Assembly: GCF_024213555.1 (NCBI RefSeq)
Contig: NZ_JANAVO010000001.1
Coordinates: 2,604,001 to 2,668,000, forward strand
Direction of reading: 5' to 3'
Origin: Allokutzneria sp. A3M-2-11 16
GTDB taxonomy: Bacteria > Actinomycetota > Actinomycetes > Mycobacteriales > Pseudonocardiaceae
Length of the DNA stretch: 64,000 nucleotides
In this document: one piece after another, positions 51,694 through 60,809 of the stretch
How the letters are laid out: every line of letters begins with the position of its first letter
Numbering within the stretch: position 1 is the first letter of the stretch
The notes under the pieces: generated by a model
The model's input: only the letters and a program-made list of their open reading frames with translations
Told to the model about the DNA's origin: nothing
The model's database searches: none
Position numbers and translations under genes: made by a program

Positions 51694-52413
51694 ATGAGTA
51701 ACGCGGGGTCCCGGATCGTGACCGCCATCGAGGCGGCGTGGGAGGAGATCCGCGTCCACCACCCGGAGGTTCCCGAAGTGGTGGTCGTGACCGGAGCTGG
51801 GTTCGCGGCGAAGAAAGCCAAGTGGGGGCACTTCTGGGCTGAGCGCTGGAAGGACGGAGACGAGACCGCGCGCAAGCCAGAGCTGTTCGTCGCTGGTGAG
51901 CTTCTGGGGATGCCGGGCCGCCGGATCATGCAGACGCTCCTGCATGAGGCCGCGCACGGCCTGAACTACGCGCGCGGCGAGAAGGGCACCAACATCAACG
52001 GGCGTCACAACAAGACCTTCCTCCGTGCGGCGGAGGAGCTGGGCGACGCCTGGCCCGAGGGCAAGGCGCCGCATCCGACAATCGGCTTCTCCGCAGTGGA
52101 GATCACCGACGACGCCGCGCAGCGCTACGCCGACACGATCGCGTGTCTGGAAACCGCACGGCTTGCGCACTTGGAGGCGCTGCTCGTCTCCGTGGGCGGG
52201 GCGGGTGGAACGGGAACGACCGGCACGACGCCCACGGGTGGACGCGGAAGCCGGGGCGGCACCAAGGGCGGCAAGCGCCCCAACGCCGTGTGCGGATGCT
52301 CGGAGCCGGACCCGTTCCCGATCTCGCCGGGAAGGCTCGCGCGGCGGCCGATCCTGTGCGGAGAATGCCGTGAGCCGTTCCGGCACGAGGACAGCGAGGA
52401 CGCCGCCGCGTGA
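51694..52413 (+). CDS. SprT-like zinc metalloprotease-like protein
   Basis: A 239-residue protein with ATG 51694 after GGAGGGGG. It has the zinc protease motif HEAAH (QTLLHEAAHGLNYARG) near residue 90 and a C-terminal zinc-finger-like part (CGCSEPDPFPISP and CGECREPF), the SprT domain layout. It has a Gly/Thr-rich linker before the finger. Phages of this group carry such genes near replication functions. The start codon lies downstream of the paired CAAGG palindromes, so it is probably regulated by whatever binds there. Confidence 0.8.
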   Translation: MSNAGSRIVTAIEAAWEEIRVHHPEVPEVVVVTGAGFAAKKAKWGHFWAERWKDGDETARKPELFVAGELLGMPGRRIMQTLLHEAAHGLNYARGEKGTNINGRHNKTFLRAAEELGDAWPEGKAPHPTIGFSAVEITDDAAQRYADTIACLETARLAHLEALLVSVGGAGGTGTTGTTPTGGRGSRGGTKGGKRPNAVCGCSEPDPFPISPGRLARRPILCGECREPFRHEDSEDAAA

Positions 52414-53222
52414 GCGAGAATGCCAAGGTGCCGGGTGGTAGCGTCGCCACCCGGCACCTTCGCCTAGCCAGGGAGCACCTCGTGTCGCTCGATGAACTCG
52501 GCCTGACCGGGCAGCAACGCTCCCGCGCGGACGAGCTGCTGAAGGCCGCGAAGAAGGTCCGGCGCGACCCAACGACCGCCGCGAACAAGCAGTACGCGGA
52601 ACGCGCGATTGACCTCCGCGAGCTGTTCGAGTTCGACGGGCGCACCGACTACACCGGCCGCAGTCACCTCTACAAGAAGACCGTCGGCGCGATCAACGAC
52701 CTTGCGTGGGGAACGGAAGACCGGGCCGCGCTGCTGCGCGCGCTGGGCTACCACACGCAAAAGGAAGTACGGAGGCGCCTGCTCGACTCCGTCGACGGCG
52801 ACTTGGGCGCCTACAAGAACCTCTGCATCACCTACGGGATCAAGCAGGGCAGCCAAGACGACCGCCGCAAGGAACAGCGCACCGGGGAACGCGAAGCCTT
52901 GCGCAGCGTGGCCGAGTTCGGTCGGCAGTTCAGTTCCCCGGTCGTGGACGACGCGCACGCGCTCCGCGCCAAGATCGCACACTTCCGGTCCTGGGTCGAA
53001 CTGCACCGTCGCGTCGAAGACGTCATCGCCTACCGAGACCTGACGCCCGAGGTGGCCGGAGAGATCCGCGCGGACCTCAACGCGACGGTGGACTTCATCG
53101 GCATCATGTCCGATTCGCTCTACCTCATCGAGTGCAAGGTGTACGGGCCTGACGGCGAGACCACGGCAGGCGAACAGAAGACCCCTGCGGTGAGCAAGAG
53201 GAAGGCGCGCAAGCGCAGCTAG
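52410..53222 (+). CDS. Unidentified phage protein between paired operator sites
   Basis: A 270-residue helical, highly charged protein. GTG 52410 overlaps the previous stop (GTGA). No motif is recognised. The N-terminal part (LDELGLTGQQRSRADELLKA) could hold a helix-turn-helix, and the rest resembles a helical bundle with a basic tail (SKRKARKRS). It lies between two sets of CAAGGNNCCTTG sites, so a DNA-binding role is a reasonable guess. A terminator follows. Confidence 0.6.
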   Translation: MSENAKVPGGSVATRHLRLAREHLVSLDELGLTGQQRSRADELLKAAKKVRRDPTTAANKQYAERAIDLRELFEFDGRTDYTGRSHLYKKTVGAINDLAWGTEDRAALLRALGYHTQKEVRRRLLDSVDGDLGAYKNLCITYGIKQGSQDDRRKEQRTGEREALRSVAEFGRQFSSPVVDDAHALRAKIAHFRSWVELHRRVEDVIAYRDLTPEVAGEIRADLNATVDFIGIMSDSLYLIECKVYGPDGETTAGEQKTPAVSKRKARKRS

Positions 53223-53239
53223 ATCGCGTGGCGTGATCC

Positions 53240-53273
53240 AGCCCCGAGCGTCCGGACCCCCGGCTTCGGGGCT
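53240..53273 (+). terminator. Terminator after the 270-residue gene
   Basis: AGCCCCGA (53240-53247) pairs with TCGGGGCT (53266-53273), followed by GTTTCCTGTT. It separates the SprT-like pair from the next operon. Confidence 0.75.
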
Positions 53274-53293
53274 GTTTCCTGTTCTGGGAACAC

Positions 53294-53386
53294 CAAGGTT
53301 CCTTGTGTGACTCGGGTCACTCTTGGTTGTGAATCACCCGTCTGCGGGCGGTGTGTTCAGTGACGAAGTCATACAAGGAACCTTGG
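53294..53386. promoter_or_regulatory. Second pair of CAAGGNNCCTTG sites
   Basis: CAAGGTTCCTTG at 53294-53305 and its reverse complement CAAGGAACCTTG at 53374-53385 stand 80 bp apart. The second site is preceded by the same AGTCATACAAGG as at 51625. The pair lies directly before the nuclease gene at 53404, matching the arrangement at 51625-51673. Confidence 0.72.
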
Positions 53387-53403
53387 GGGAATGTCTGGCT
53401 GGA

Positions 53404-54192
53404 TTGAGCACGATCAAGCGCTCTGGATCACGGTTCTACGTGCATCCGGAGACCCGCGAGAAGGTCCCCGGCGTCACGTCGGTGATCGACATGCTTCCGA
53501 AGCCCTTCCTGACGTTCTGGGCCTCGAAGGTGACGGCCGAGACGGCGGCCGACAACATCGGCGCCGTGGTCCAACTGCTCGTGAACGGTGATCGCGGCGG
53601 TGCGATCGACTACCTGAAGCGGGCGCCGCAACGGTTCACCTCCGACGCGGCCGACATCGGCACGGAGTTCCACAACCTGTTCGAGAAGCGCGCGCGAGGC
53701 GACCGCATCGGCCGTCAGCACCCGGACATGGAGCCCTACCTCCGGTGCATCGACGAGTTCCTTGACCGCTTTCAGCCGCGCTTCCTGCACATCGAGGACA
53801 CGGTGTGGTCGGACACCCACCACTACGCCGGGAGCTTCGACGCTATCGCCGAGATCGAAGGCGAAACGGTGATGTTGGACGCGAAGTCCACGCGCTCTGG
53901 GGTCCACGATTCCGTTGCGCTGCAACTGGCCGCGTATGGGCGGGCCGACCACATCGTCACGCAGACCGGCGACACCGTCCCGATCCCAGACATCACCGCG
54001 AACGCGGTGTTCCACGTCCGGCCAGAGGGCTGGAAGCTCGTCCCAGTCCGCGCGGACGACGACGTGTTCGCGCGGTTCCTGGATCTCCGCCGGATCTTCG
54101 AGTGGGTGCACACCGAGTCCAAGTCCGTGGTCGGGACGCCGTTGTTCGACTCCCAGTCCACGACCGGCTCACAGCGCCGCGCCTCACACTGA
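53404..54192 (+). CDS. RecB/Cas4-like PD-(D/E)XK nuclease
   Basis: A 262-residue nuclease. The catalytic core reads YAGSFDAIAEIEGETVMLDAK with the aspartates and lysine of the PD-(D/E)XK site, then QLAAYGRADHI, the RecB-family QxxxY motif. It begins with FYVHPETREKVPGVTSVIDM. TTG 53404 is preferred since the palindrome at 53374-53385 and GGGGGA lie just upstream; the longer frame runs through those sites. In phages of this kind it processes or recombines phage DNA ends. Confidence 0.82.
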   Translation: MSTIKRSGSRFYVHPETREKVPGVTSVIDMLPKPFLTFWASKVTAETAADNIGAVVQLLVNGDRGGAIDYLKRAPQRFTSDAADIGTEFHNLFEKRARGDRIGRQHPDMEPYLRCIDEFLDRFQPRFLHIEDTVWSDTHHYAGSFDAIAEIEGETVMLDAKSTRSGVHDSVALQLAAYGRADHIVTQTGDTVPIPDITANAVFHVRPEGWKLVPVRADDDVFARFLDLRRIFEWVHTESKSVVGTPLFDSQSTTGSQRRASH

Positions 54193-54229
54193 CTCGCTCT
54201 TCCTTACATACCAACAGAAAGGTGCTCGT

Positions 54230-54901
54230 TTGAGCCTGCGCATTTTCGAGACCGACCCCGACGCCAAACGCAAGAGCCGCAACACCTTCGCTGACGACAT
54301 CGTCGGCCGGTTCCGGGGCGGCATGCTGGCAGGGCGGCGGCCGGTCGCACTCTCGGAGTGGCGCGTCACCACCGATGACCCCGACGTCGCCGACCGCGTG
54401 GCCGCGCTATTCGGCGGAGAGCCGGAGGAGTGGGACACCGACCGCGCGGACGTCCACCAGGTCCTGACGACCACGGCCGTCGTCCCGATCGTGATCGAGT
54501 CGGCCGACTGCCTCCGCGCCAGGATGACCCTGTTCGGCCTCCAAGGGCCGATCCACGTCTGTGACGGCATGTACTCGCTCGCCGATGACGACCGGGGCGA
54601 GCCCTGCGGATGCCCGCGATCCCTTCAGGATCGCAAGGACCTGGCCAAGTCCGGCAAGGGACCGAAACCGGACATCAGCCTCAAGTTCCGGCTTGCCGAC
54701 GACCCCGACCTTGGACTGTTTCTCTTCGGGTCCGGATCGTGGTCGCTGGTCAACGACCTCCCCGACCTGGAGAGCAGGCTTGCCGACGCGGACGGCCCGG
54801 TTCGCGCGGAGCTGCGCCTCGTCCACGTGCAGTACACGACGAAGAAGGGCCGCGACGTGGAGTACCACCGCCCGGAGATCGCGATCACCGGCCCGGCCTG
54901 A
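54230..54901 (+). CDS. Recombination directionality factor for the serine integrase (gp3-like)
   Basis: A 223-residue protein. SLRIFETDPDAKRKSRNTFADD, GRRPVALSEWRVTTDDPDVAD and EPEEWDTDRADV are the pattern of the recombination directionality factors of phiC31-like serine-integrase phages, which make the integrase excise rather than insert. A central pair of cysteines is in GEPCGCPRSLQDRK. TTG 54230 follows AAAGGTG. It is encoded 22 kb from the integrase, in the early region, as in those phages. A strong terminator follows. Confidence 0.85.
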   Translation: MSLRIFETDPDAKRKSRNTFADDIVGRFRGGMLAGRRPVALSEWRVTTDDPDVADRVAALFGGEPEEWDTDRADVHQVLTTTAVVPIVIESADCLRARMTLFGLQGPIHVCDGMYSLADDDRGEPCGCPRSLQDRKDLAKSGKGPKPDISLKFRLADDPDLGLFLFGSGSWSLVNDLPDLESRLADADGPVRAELRLVHVQYTTKKGRDVEYHRPEIAITGPA

Positions 54902-54904
54902 CCG

Positions 54905-54943
54905 AACGCCCCGGAGCGCCCCACGCGGATGCTCCGGGGCGTT
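54905..54943 (+). terminator. Strong terminator after the directionality factor
   Basis: AACGCCCCGGAGC (54905-54917) pairs perfectly with GCTCCGGGGCGTT (54931-54943), followed by TTCCC. It splits the early genes into two transcription units. Confidence 0.87.
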
Positions 54944-54973
54944 TTCCCTTTGCTGCCAACAGGAAGGAGCCGA

Positions 54974-57373
54974 GTGCACATTGACCGGCTACTCGGTCGG
55001 CTAGGACGCGGCACCGTGGCCGACGAGCCCGGCGGGGTGCTCGTGCACTGCCCCGCACACGAGGACGGGCGCCCGTCGCTGTACGTCTCGCTCACCCCGG
55101 ACCGCCGCGCGCTGCTGTACTGCCGCGCGGGCTGCGCCACCGCCGACGTGCTCCGCGCGGTCGACCTGGACGCGAGCGCGCTCTTCGACGTGGACGGCGT
55201 CGCGACCGTCACCGGCACGGAGCCGACCGACGTCGACCCGGCGGCCGTGGCCGCGCTCGCGGTATACGTCACCGCCGCGACGAACACCTACGCGAACTCC
55301 GACGCACAGACCTACGTACAGCGACGATTTGGCGTCACAGCCGACATAGCGCGGCAACTCCGGCTTGGTTTCGACGACGGCACCGTGTCAGTGGGACGCG
55401 CCCGTGACTACCGCACGACCGGCTACGCCGCTCACCCCCGGCTCGTGGTCCCGTTCGCGGACTGGGACGGCGTAACACGGGGACTTCAGGGACGGGACCT
55501 GTCCGGGGCGTGCCCTGCCCGATGGCTCAACCTCGCTTCTCCCAAGGGAATGCGCTGGAGCGGCGTCGGGGTTTTCCGGGTCGCGGACAGCTTCCCCACG
55601 GTGCTCGTCACCGAGGGACCAGGCGACGCGCTCACGGCCGTTGCCGCCGGATACACCGCCGTGGCGGTCCGGGGCTCCGGTGTCGCACGCGCACAGCGGA
55701 CAGCACAGGAGATCGCGGCACGCGCGGACGCCGGGGAAGTCGTGCTCGTGGGCGACAACGACCAGGCGGGAACCGCGTTCGTGGACGCGCTCGCGGCGAA
55801 TCTCGCCAGCCTGGGGATCACGGCGCGGGTGCTCGCGGTTCCGCCGGAGCACGAAGACCTGACCGCGTGGCGCGAGACGGCTCCGCAAGGCTTCCCCCGC
55901 GCACTGCACGAGGCCGTGGCCGACGCCGCGCCGTGGACGCCAACGACCACCAAGAGCACGCCGACAACGACACGTGGGGAGGGGAAATCCATGCAGGGAA
56001 CCGACATCGCGAACGCACGCCTGGCGCTACGCATCGTCGGGGAGGACACCGCGCACGTGGACGGCGTCGGCTTCCTGACCTGGGACGGCCGCGTGTGGCG
56101 GGTCATGAGCACCACCCGCGAACGCGCGATCGGGCACCGGGTCGCCGACACCATGCGCACGGAGCTGGCCGCGATGCCCAGAGGCGACCGCAAAGGCTCT
56201 CGTGACGAGCAGGAGCAGGCGCGCGAGTACGCCGACGCGGTCAAGCGGACACGGCGAATGCACATGGACGCCGGGATACGCGCGGCCCTGGAACACCTGC
56301 GCACCATCACCGCCGCCGACGTCGCCGAGTTCGACGCGACCCGGCACTTGCTGACCGTCGCCAACGGCACGATCGACTTGCGCGCGGGGGAGCTGCGCGA
56401 GCACCGCCGGGAAGACCGGCTCACGCGCCTGGTCGAACTCGACTTCGACCCGGACGCGCACTGTCCACGGTGGACGGCATTCCTTGAGGAGGTGTTCCCG
56501 GACGAGCCGGAGATGCCCGCCTTCATGCGGCGGCTGATCGGCTACGGCATCACCGGCGAGACCCGAGAACACGCCTTTGCGTTGCTCTACGGGCACGGCT
56601 CCAACGGCAAGAGCGTGTTCGTCAACACGGTGGCGGAGGTCTTCGCCGGGATCACCGGGCACCTGTCGCAAGCCGCCATCGCCTACACGCGCAGCTTCGA
56701 TCCCGGAGCACCGAATCCGGCGCTCGCGGCGCTACGCGGTGTGCGCCTGGCGGTGCTCTCCGAACTCAGTGATGGGCTGCGCCTGAACGAAGCATTGCTG
56801 AAACAGATCACCGCCGGTGACCCGGTCGTTGCCCGGGAGCTGTACCGGGGGCAGTTCGTCTTTACCCCGCAAGCACTTCTCGTACTCGCGACGAACTACA
56901 AGCCGGACGTGCGCGGGCAAGATGACGGATTCTGGCGGCGGACCCGTCTGATTCCGTTCAGTCGGGAGTTCACTGCGGCACAACGGGATTCCGGTCTCGC
57001 GGGAAGGCTGCTCGCTGAAGCGCCCGGCATCCTGGCGTGGGCGGTGCGGGGTGCCGTGGAGTGGTACACGGACGGACTCGCCGAACCGGCCAGTGTCCGG
57101 GCCGCCGTGGCGGAGTACCGCCGCGCATCGGACTCCCTGGACGGCTTCCTCCCCGGGGTGCTCGTCCGTGACCCAGACGCGGAGATCCCGCTTGATCAGG
57201 CGTTCACGGCCTACCTGGACTGGATCGACGTCGAACAGGGCGGGCAGACACGGCCGTGGGGAAAGATCACGTTCCGCCGGAACCTGGAGTCACGCAAGGT
57301 CGGCGTGACGCGGCGGGCGCGAGGTGTCGTGCTGCGTGGCGTGCGCAAGGCGCGACCGAACGAACTCACCTAG
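54974..57373 (+). CDS. Primase-helicase (zinc finger, Toprim, D5-like)
   Basis: A 799-residue replication enzyme with GTG 54974 after AAGGAGCC. The order is a zinc finger (CPAHEDGRPS and CRAGC, about residues 25-60), a Toprim-like part (VLVTEGPGDALTAV and VLVGDNDQAGT), a linker rich in threonine, then a D5-like helicase with Walker A LLYGHGSNGKSVFVN near 535 and RLAVLSELSDGL near 590. It can prime and unwind phage DNA. The DNA polymerase follows, so the pair forms the replication core. Confidence 0.9.
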   Translation: MHIDRLLGRLGRGTVADEPGGVLVHCPAHEDGRPSLYVSLTPDRRALLYCRAGCATADVLRAVDLDASALFDVDGVATVTGTEPTDVDPAAVAALAVYVTAATNTYANSDAQTYVQRRFGVTADIARQLRLGFDDGTVSVGRARDYRTTGYAAHPRLVVPFADWDGVTRGLQGRDLSGACPARWLNLASPKGMRWSGVGVFRVADSFPTVLVTEGPGDALTAVAAGYTAVAVRGSGVARAQRTAQEIAARADAGEVVLVGDNDQAGTAFVDALAANLASLGITARVLAVPPEHEDLTAWRETAPQGFPRALHEAVADAAPWTPTTTKSTPTTTRGEGKSMQGTDIANARLALRIVGEDTAHVDGVGFLTWDGRVWRVMSTTRERAIGHRVADTMRTELAAMPRGDRKGSRDEQEQAREYADAVKRTRRMHMDAGIRAALEHLRTITAADVAEFDATRHLLTVANGTIDLRAGELREHRREDRLTRLVELDFDPDAHCPRWTAFLEEVFPDEPEMPAFMRRLIGYGITGETREHAFALLYGHGSNGKSVFVNTVAEVFAGITGHLSQAAIAYTRSFDPGAPNPALAALRGVRLAVLSELSDGLRLNEALLKQITAGDPVVARELYRGQFVFTPQALLVLATNYKPDVRGQDDGFWRRTRLIPFSREFTAAQRDSGLAGRLLAEAPGILAWAVRGAVEWYTDGLAEPASVRAAVAEYRRASDSLDGFLPGVLVRDPDAEIPLDQAFTAYLDWIDVEQGGQTRPWGKITFRRNLESRKVGVTRRARGVVLRGVRKARPNELT

Positions 57374-57389
57374 CACCAACGGATTCAGT

Positions 57390-57422
57390 GGGCCGCACCG
57401 GACATCGCGTCGGGTGCGGCCC
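57390..57422 (+). terminator. Hairpin between primase-helicase and polymerase
   Basis: GGGCCGCACC (57390-57399) pairs with GGTGCGGCCC (57413-57422), followed by CTGTTTGCG. It lies in the 86-bp gap between the two genes. Confidence 0.75.
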
Positions 57423-57459
57423 CTGTTTGCGTTGTCCACCAACAGCATTCGGGAGGCAT

Positions 57460-59328
57460 GTGCGGGTACGGACACACCGCGTGGCCGGTGAAGCAACCAC
57501 GATCCGGGTAGTCGAGACGCGGGAAGACGTGGAGGCGTTCACCGCGTGGACGGAGACGGTCCGGTCCCGTGTAGTGGCCTTCGATACCGAGACGACATCC
57601 ACCGACATCTACGCCCCGGGCTTCCGGCTTCGGCTCGCCCAGTTCGGCACCGAGACCGACGCGTGGGTGATCCCCGTCGATGCCCACCAAGTCCCGGAGC
57701 CCCGGCGTTCGCTGGCCGCGCGCGCCGTGGTCGACATGCTCAACGACCACCCTCGGTTGACCGTCCACAACGCCACCTTCGACGCGCTGATTGCCGCCCG
57801 GCACCTGGGCGTGGATCTGGACTCGCTGTGGTCCCGCGTCACCGACACGACCATTCTCGCGCACCTGTGCGACCCGCGCGGCCCCGAAGACGGCGGCACC
57901 GGGATGAGCCTCAAAGCCCTTGCCGCACAACGCGTTGACTCCGACGCGCCGGACACCGCCACGGGCTTGTATGCGGCGTTCCGGGAGATCGGACACACCA
58001 AGGACACCGGGTGGGCCGCAATCGACCTTCACCACCCGCTCTACACCCTGTACGCGGGCCTCGACGTCATCTTGGGCGCGCGGCTGTACCACTCGCTCTC
58101 GGCCGAAGCCGCCGTGCGCGGATTCGGTCGTCTCGCCGAGTTCGAACACGCGGTTGCCTTGGTGTGCGCCAAGATCGAGGCACGCGGGTTCCGCGTCGAC
58201 CCCGGGTACCTCTCGGAGCTGAGTATCCGCCTGGCGGGCGAAGCCACGCAGTGGGGCGGAGTCGCGGCCGAGTTCGGAGTTACCTCCGTCAACGCACCCG
58301 CACAGGTGTCGGCCGCGCTGGTCGGCATGGGCGAGACGCTGACCGAGACCACCGACACGGGCGCACTCAAAGTCGACAAGGAGGTGTTGAAGCCGCTCGC
58401 GGACCTGGATCGGGACTGGGAGCGTGTCGGAGCGCGAGAGCCGAACCTCTTGGCGGAGGCGGTGCTCCGGGCGAAGCGTGCCGCGAAGTGGCGCGTGTCC
58501 TACGCCGACGCGATGCTGTCCCGCCGGGATGCCGACGACCGGATTCACCCGAGCATCACGGCGTTGAAGGCACGCACAGCGCGAATGTCGATCTCACGGC
58601 CACCGCTGCAACAGCTTCCCTCCGGGGACTGGGTCATCCGCCGCGCCCTGGTCGCCGACTTCCCCGGATGGGTCGTCGGAGGCGTGGACTACGCGGCCGT
58701 GGAGATGCGCATCCTCGCGGCACTCTCCGGTGATCCCGTGATGTGCCAAGCGATCCACGACGGCCACGACCTCCACGATTACACCGCCGAACTCATCTTC
58801 GGCCCCGCTTTCACCAAGGGGCATAGGAAGATCGCGAAAGGAGTCGGCTTCGGGAAGGTCTACGGCGGTGGGCCGGACACCCTCGCGCGGCAGACCGGTG
58901 CGCCACTGGAGCAGGTGCGGGCGACGCTGCGTGAGTACGACCGCGTCTACCGGGGGATCAAGCGGTACTCGCGGCGGCTCGTGCAACGCGCCGAGTACGG
59001 ATGCCGGGAAGTCATCACCCCGGCGGGCCGCGTGCTCCCGCTGGACCGACGACGCCTGTACGCGGCCGTGAACTACATGGTCCAGTCGACCGCGCGGGAC
59101 GTGCTCGCGGAGGCGCTTCTCCGCCTGGACGAGCGCGGTCTCACTCCGTACCTGCGGTTGCCCGTGCATGACGAAGTCGTGTGGACCGCGCCCGCCGATA
59201 TCGCGGCCGACGTCGGGCGGGAGATCGCCGACGCCATGACGGTCCCGGACTTCTTCGGGGTACCGCTGTTCACGGACCTGGAGATCGGCGGCTACTCCTG
59301 GGGCTCGCTCTACGGAGCCCCGCTCTGA
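57460..59328 (+). CDS. Family A DNA polymerase with 3'-5' exonuclease
   Basis: A 622-residue polymerase I-like enzyme. The exonuclease domain has VAFDTETTSTD near residue 37 (DxE), TVHNATFDAL, and DVILGARLY. The polymerase has motif A GGVDYAAVEMRILAAL, motif B HRKIAKGVGFGKVYGG, and motif C LPVHDEVVW. GTG 57460 follows GGGAGGCAT; the upstream part of the frame overlaps the primase gene and is excluded. There is no 5' nuclease domain, as usual in phages. Confidence 0.93.
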   Translation: MRVRTHRVAGEATTIRVVETREDVEAFTAWTETVRSRVVAFDTETTSTDIYAPGFRLRLAQFGTETDAWVIPVDAHQVPEPRRSLAARAVVDMLNDHPRLTVHNATFDALIAARHLGVDLDSLWSRVTDTTILAHLCDPRGPEDGGTGMSLKALAAQRVDSDAPDTATGLYAAFREIGHTKDTGWAAIDLHHPLYTLYAGLDVILGARLYHSLSAEAAVRGFGRLAEFEHAVALVCAKIEARGFRVDPGYLSELSIRLAGEATQWGGVAAEFGVTSVNAPAQVSAALVGMGETLTETTDTGALKVDKEVLKPLADLDRDWERVGAREPNLLAEAVLRAKRAAKWRVSYADAMLSRRDADDRIHPSITALKARTARMSISRPPLQQLPSGDWVIRRALVADFPGWVVGGVDYAAVEMRILAALSGDPVMCQAIHDGHDLHDYTAELIFGPAFTKGHRKIAKGVGFGKVYGGGPDTLARQTGAPLEQVRATLREYDRVYRGIKRYSRRLVQRAEYGCREVITPAGRVLPLDRRRLYAAVNYMVQSTARDVLAEALLRLDERGLTPYLRLPVHDEVVWTAPADIAADVGREIADAMTVPDFFGVPLFTDLEIGGYSWGSLYGAPL

Positions 59329-59353
59329 CACCAACCACCACAAGGGGGTCTGT

Positions 59354-60007
59354 TTGCGCTGTTCCCGTTGCGGCACAACGAAGAAAGTGAAGGCCGTCCC
59401 GGCATGGCCGCGTCAGCTCTTGCTGTGCCGCGACCACACCACCGCCCACTACAAGACGAAACGCCGGGAGGAGACCGGAGCGACGCTCTACGCCTACGGC
59501 GACATCACGCGCCGGATCGAACAGGCACGGGCGCACTTCGTGACGTTGCGGGCGGAATGCCTGACACCGTTGGCGTGCACACCACAACACGCCACGGCGG
59601 AGCTCCTGCTTTCCGCGCTCGCGGCCCGCTCGGAGCACTACCTCCGCGAGTTCGCCGACCAGGCGTGGCGGGTCTTCCCGAACTACCGCGACCGACAACG
59701 CACCAGAGGGAACGAAACCCGTGCCGCACAACGGGAAGCGCACTCCGTCCCGGTCGACCTTCCGTGGCTGCGCCGTGTCTACCGGGATCGGTGCGTCTAC
59801 TGCGGCACCGCGTCGGAGCACATCGACCACCTGTGGCCGCTGGTGGCCGGAGGCGATGACGCGCCGTGGAATCTCGTCCCCGCGTGCGCGGACTGCAACC
59901 TCCGCAAGGGCGGCAAGCCGCTCGCGGACTGGCTCGCGGCGGAGCTGAAGCCGTTGGAGGACAACGACCCGGAGGTGATCGCGCAGTGGCGGACCTGGAC
60001 GAGCTGA
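59354..60007 (+). CDS. HNH endonuclease
   Basis: A 217-residue HNH protein with TTG 59354 after AAGGGGG. An N-terminal zinc knuckle (CSRCGTTKKV and CRDH) is followed by a helical part and an HNH core (DRCVYCGTASEHIDHLWPLV and LVPACADCNLRKGGK). It overlaps the next nuclease gene by 22 bp. GTTGGCGTGCACACCACAAC inside the gene (59570-59589) is a copy of the prophage palindrome. Confidence 0.86.
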   Translation: MRCSRCGTTKKVKAVPAWPRQLLLCRDHTTAHYKTKRREETGATLYAYGDITRRIEQARAHFVTLRAECLTPLACTPQHATAELLLSALAARSEHYLREFADQAWRVFPNYRDRQRTRGNETRAAQREAHSVPVDLPWLRRVYRDRCVYCGTASEHIDHLWPLVAGGDDAPWNLVPACADCNLRKGGKPLADWLAAELKPLEDNDPEVIAQWRTWTS

Positions 60008-60486
60008 AGAACTGCCGCAAGTGCGGCACCACGCGGCCGGTGACCGCCTTCCCGCGCGACCGGACTCGCCCGGACGGCCGACACCCGTACTGCTCGCCGT
60101 GCCGGGCGGGATACCACCAGGCCAACCGCGCGGCGGCACTCGCGCGGATGGCTGCTCGCACGCAGCGCGAGCGCGACGCCGACCGAGACCGCCGCTACCG
60201 CACCCGGTACGGCATCAACATCGCCGTGGTGGACGACCTGCGGGCGGCCCAGCACTACCGGTGCGCCATCTGCGGACGCCACGAGGACGCGCTCCCGCGT
60301 GGCCTGTGCGTCGACCACGACCACATCACCGGCACCGTCCGCGCGCTGCTGTGCCAGTCGTGCAATTCCGCGCTAGGGCTATTCAACGACTGTCCGGATT
60401 CATTGAGTGCGGCTGTTCACTATCTCGCCATGACAGAAGAGCTTGCGGCTATCGCCCACGCAGAGAACGCTGTAGAGGAGAAATAA
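59986..60486 (+). CDS. Recombination endonuclease VII
   Basis: A 166-residue endonuclease VII family protein. CRKCGTTRPVTAFPRDR and CSPCRAGYHQANRAAA form the zinc site, and YRCAICGRHEDALPRGLCVD, HDHITGTVRALLCQSCNSAL is the His-Me/HNH core. GTG 59986 follows GGAGGTGATC. It resolves branched DNA. The pair of nuclease genes is tightly joined. Confidence 0.9.
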   Translation: MADLDELKNCRKCGTTRPVTAFPRDRTRPDGRHPYCSPCRAGYHQANRAAALARMAARTQRERDADRDRRYRTRYGINIAVVDDLRAAQHYRCAICGRHEDALPRGLCVDHDHITGTVRALLCQSCNSALGLFNDCPDSLSAAVHYLAMTEELAAIAHAENAVEEK

Positions 60487-60488
60487 CC

Positions 60489-60809
60489 TTGTCCTTGCGA
60501 ACTGATTCCTTTCACGACATTGCTTCGCGGCTGGCTCGCGGAACCGCCGCGTTCCTGCGCGCTGCTCCGGTTGCTGACGCCGTAGCGACCGAGCGGCCCG
60601 ACGTTGTTCCTCCCGTCATCGTCGACGGAGTCAGCCGTCCCGTGGAAGCGCTCGTGCTCGCCCGACTTGCCTCCGGCGTGGCTCCGGAGCTGTGCGCAGC
60701 ACGAACCTCCGTGGCACAGGCAGTCCTGCACGTCGAACGCGCCCTTGCTGCCGTTACCGCAGCCCAGCACCGGTACGCCACCGTGCCAGTACGGGAATGC
60801 GCAGGGTGA
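60489..60809 (+). CDS. Unidentified small phage protein
   Basis: A 106-residue protein with TTG 60489 following GGAG. It is mostly helical (FHDIASRLARGTAAFLRAAP and LCAARTSVAQAVLHVERALA). No family recognised; it has the usual codon use of the phage and follows the endonuclease VII gene by 2 bp. Confidence 0.65.
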   Translation: MSLRTDSFHDIASRLARGTAAFLRAAPVADAVATERPDVVPPVIVDGVSRPVEALVLARLASGVAPELCAARTSVAQAVLHVERALAAVTAAQHRYATVPVRECAG

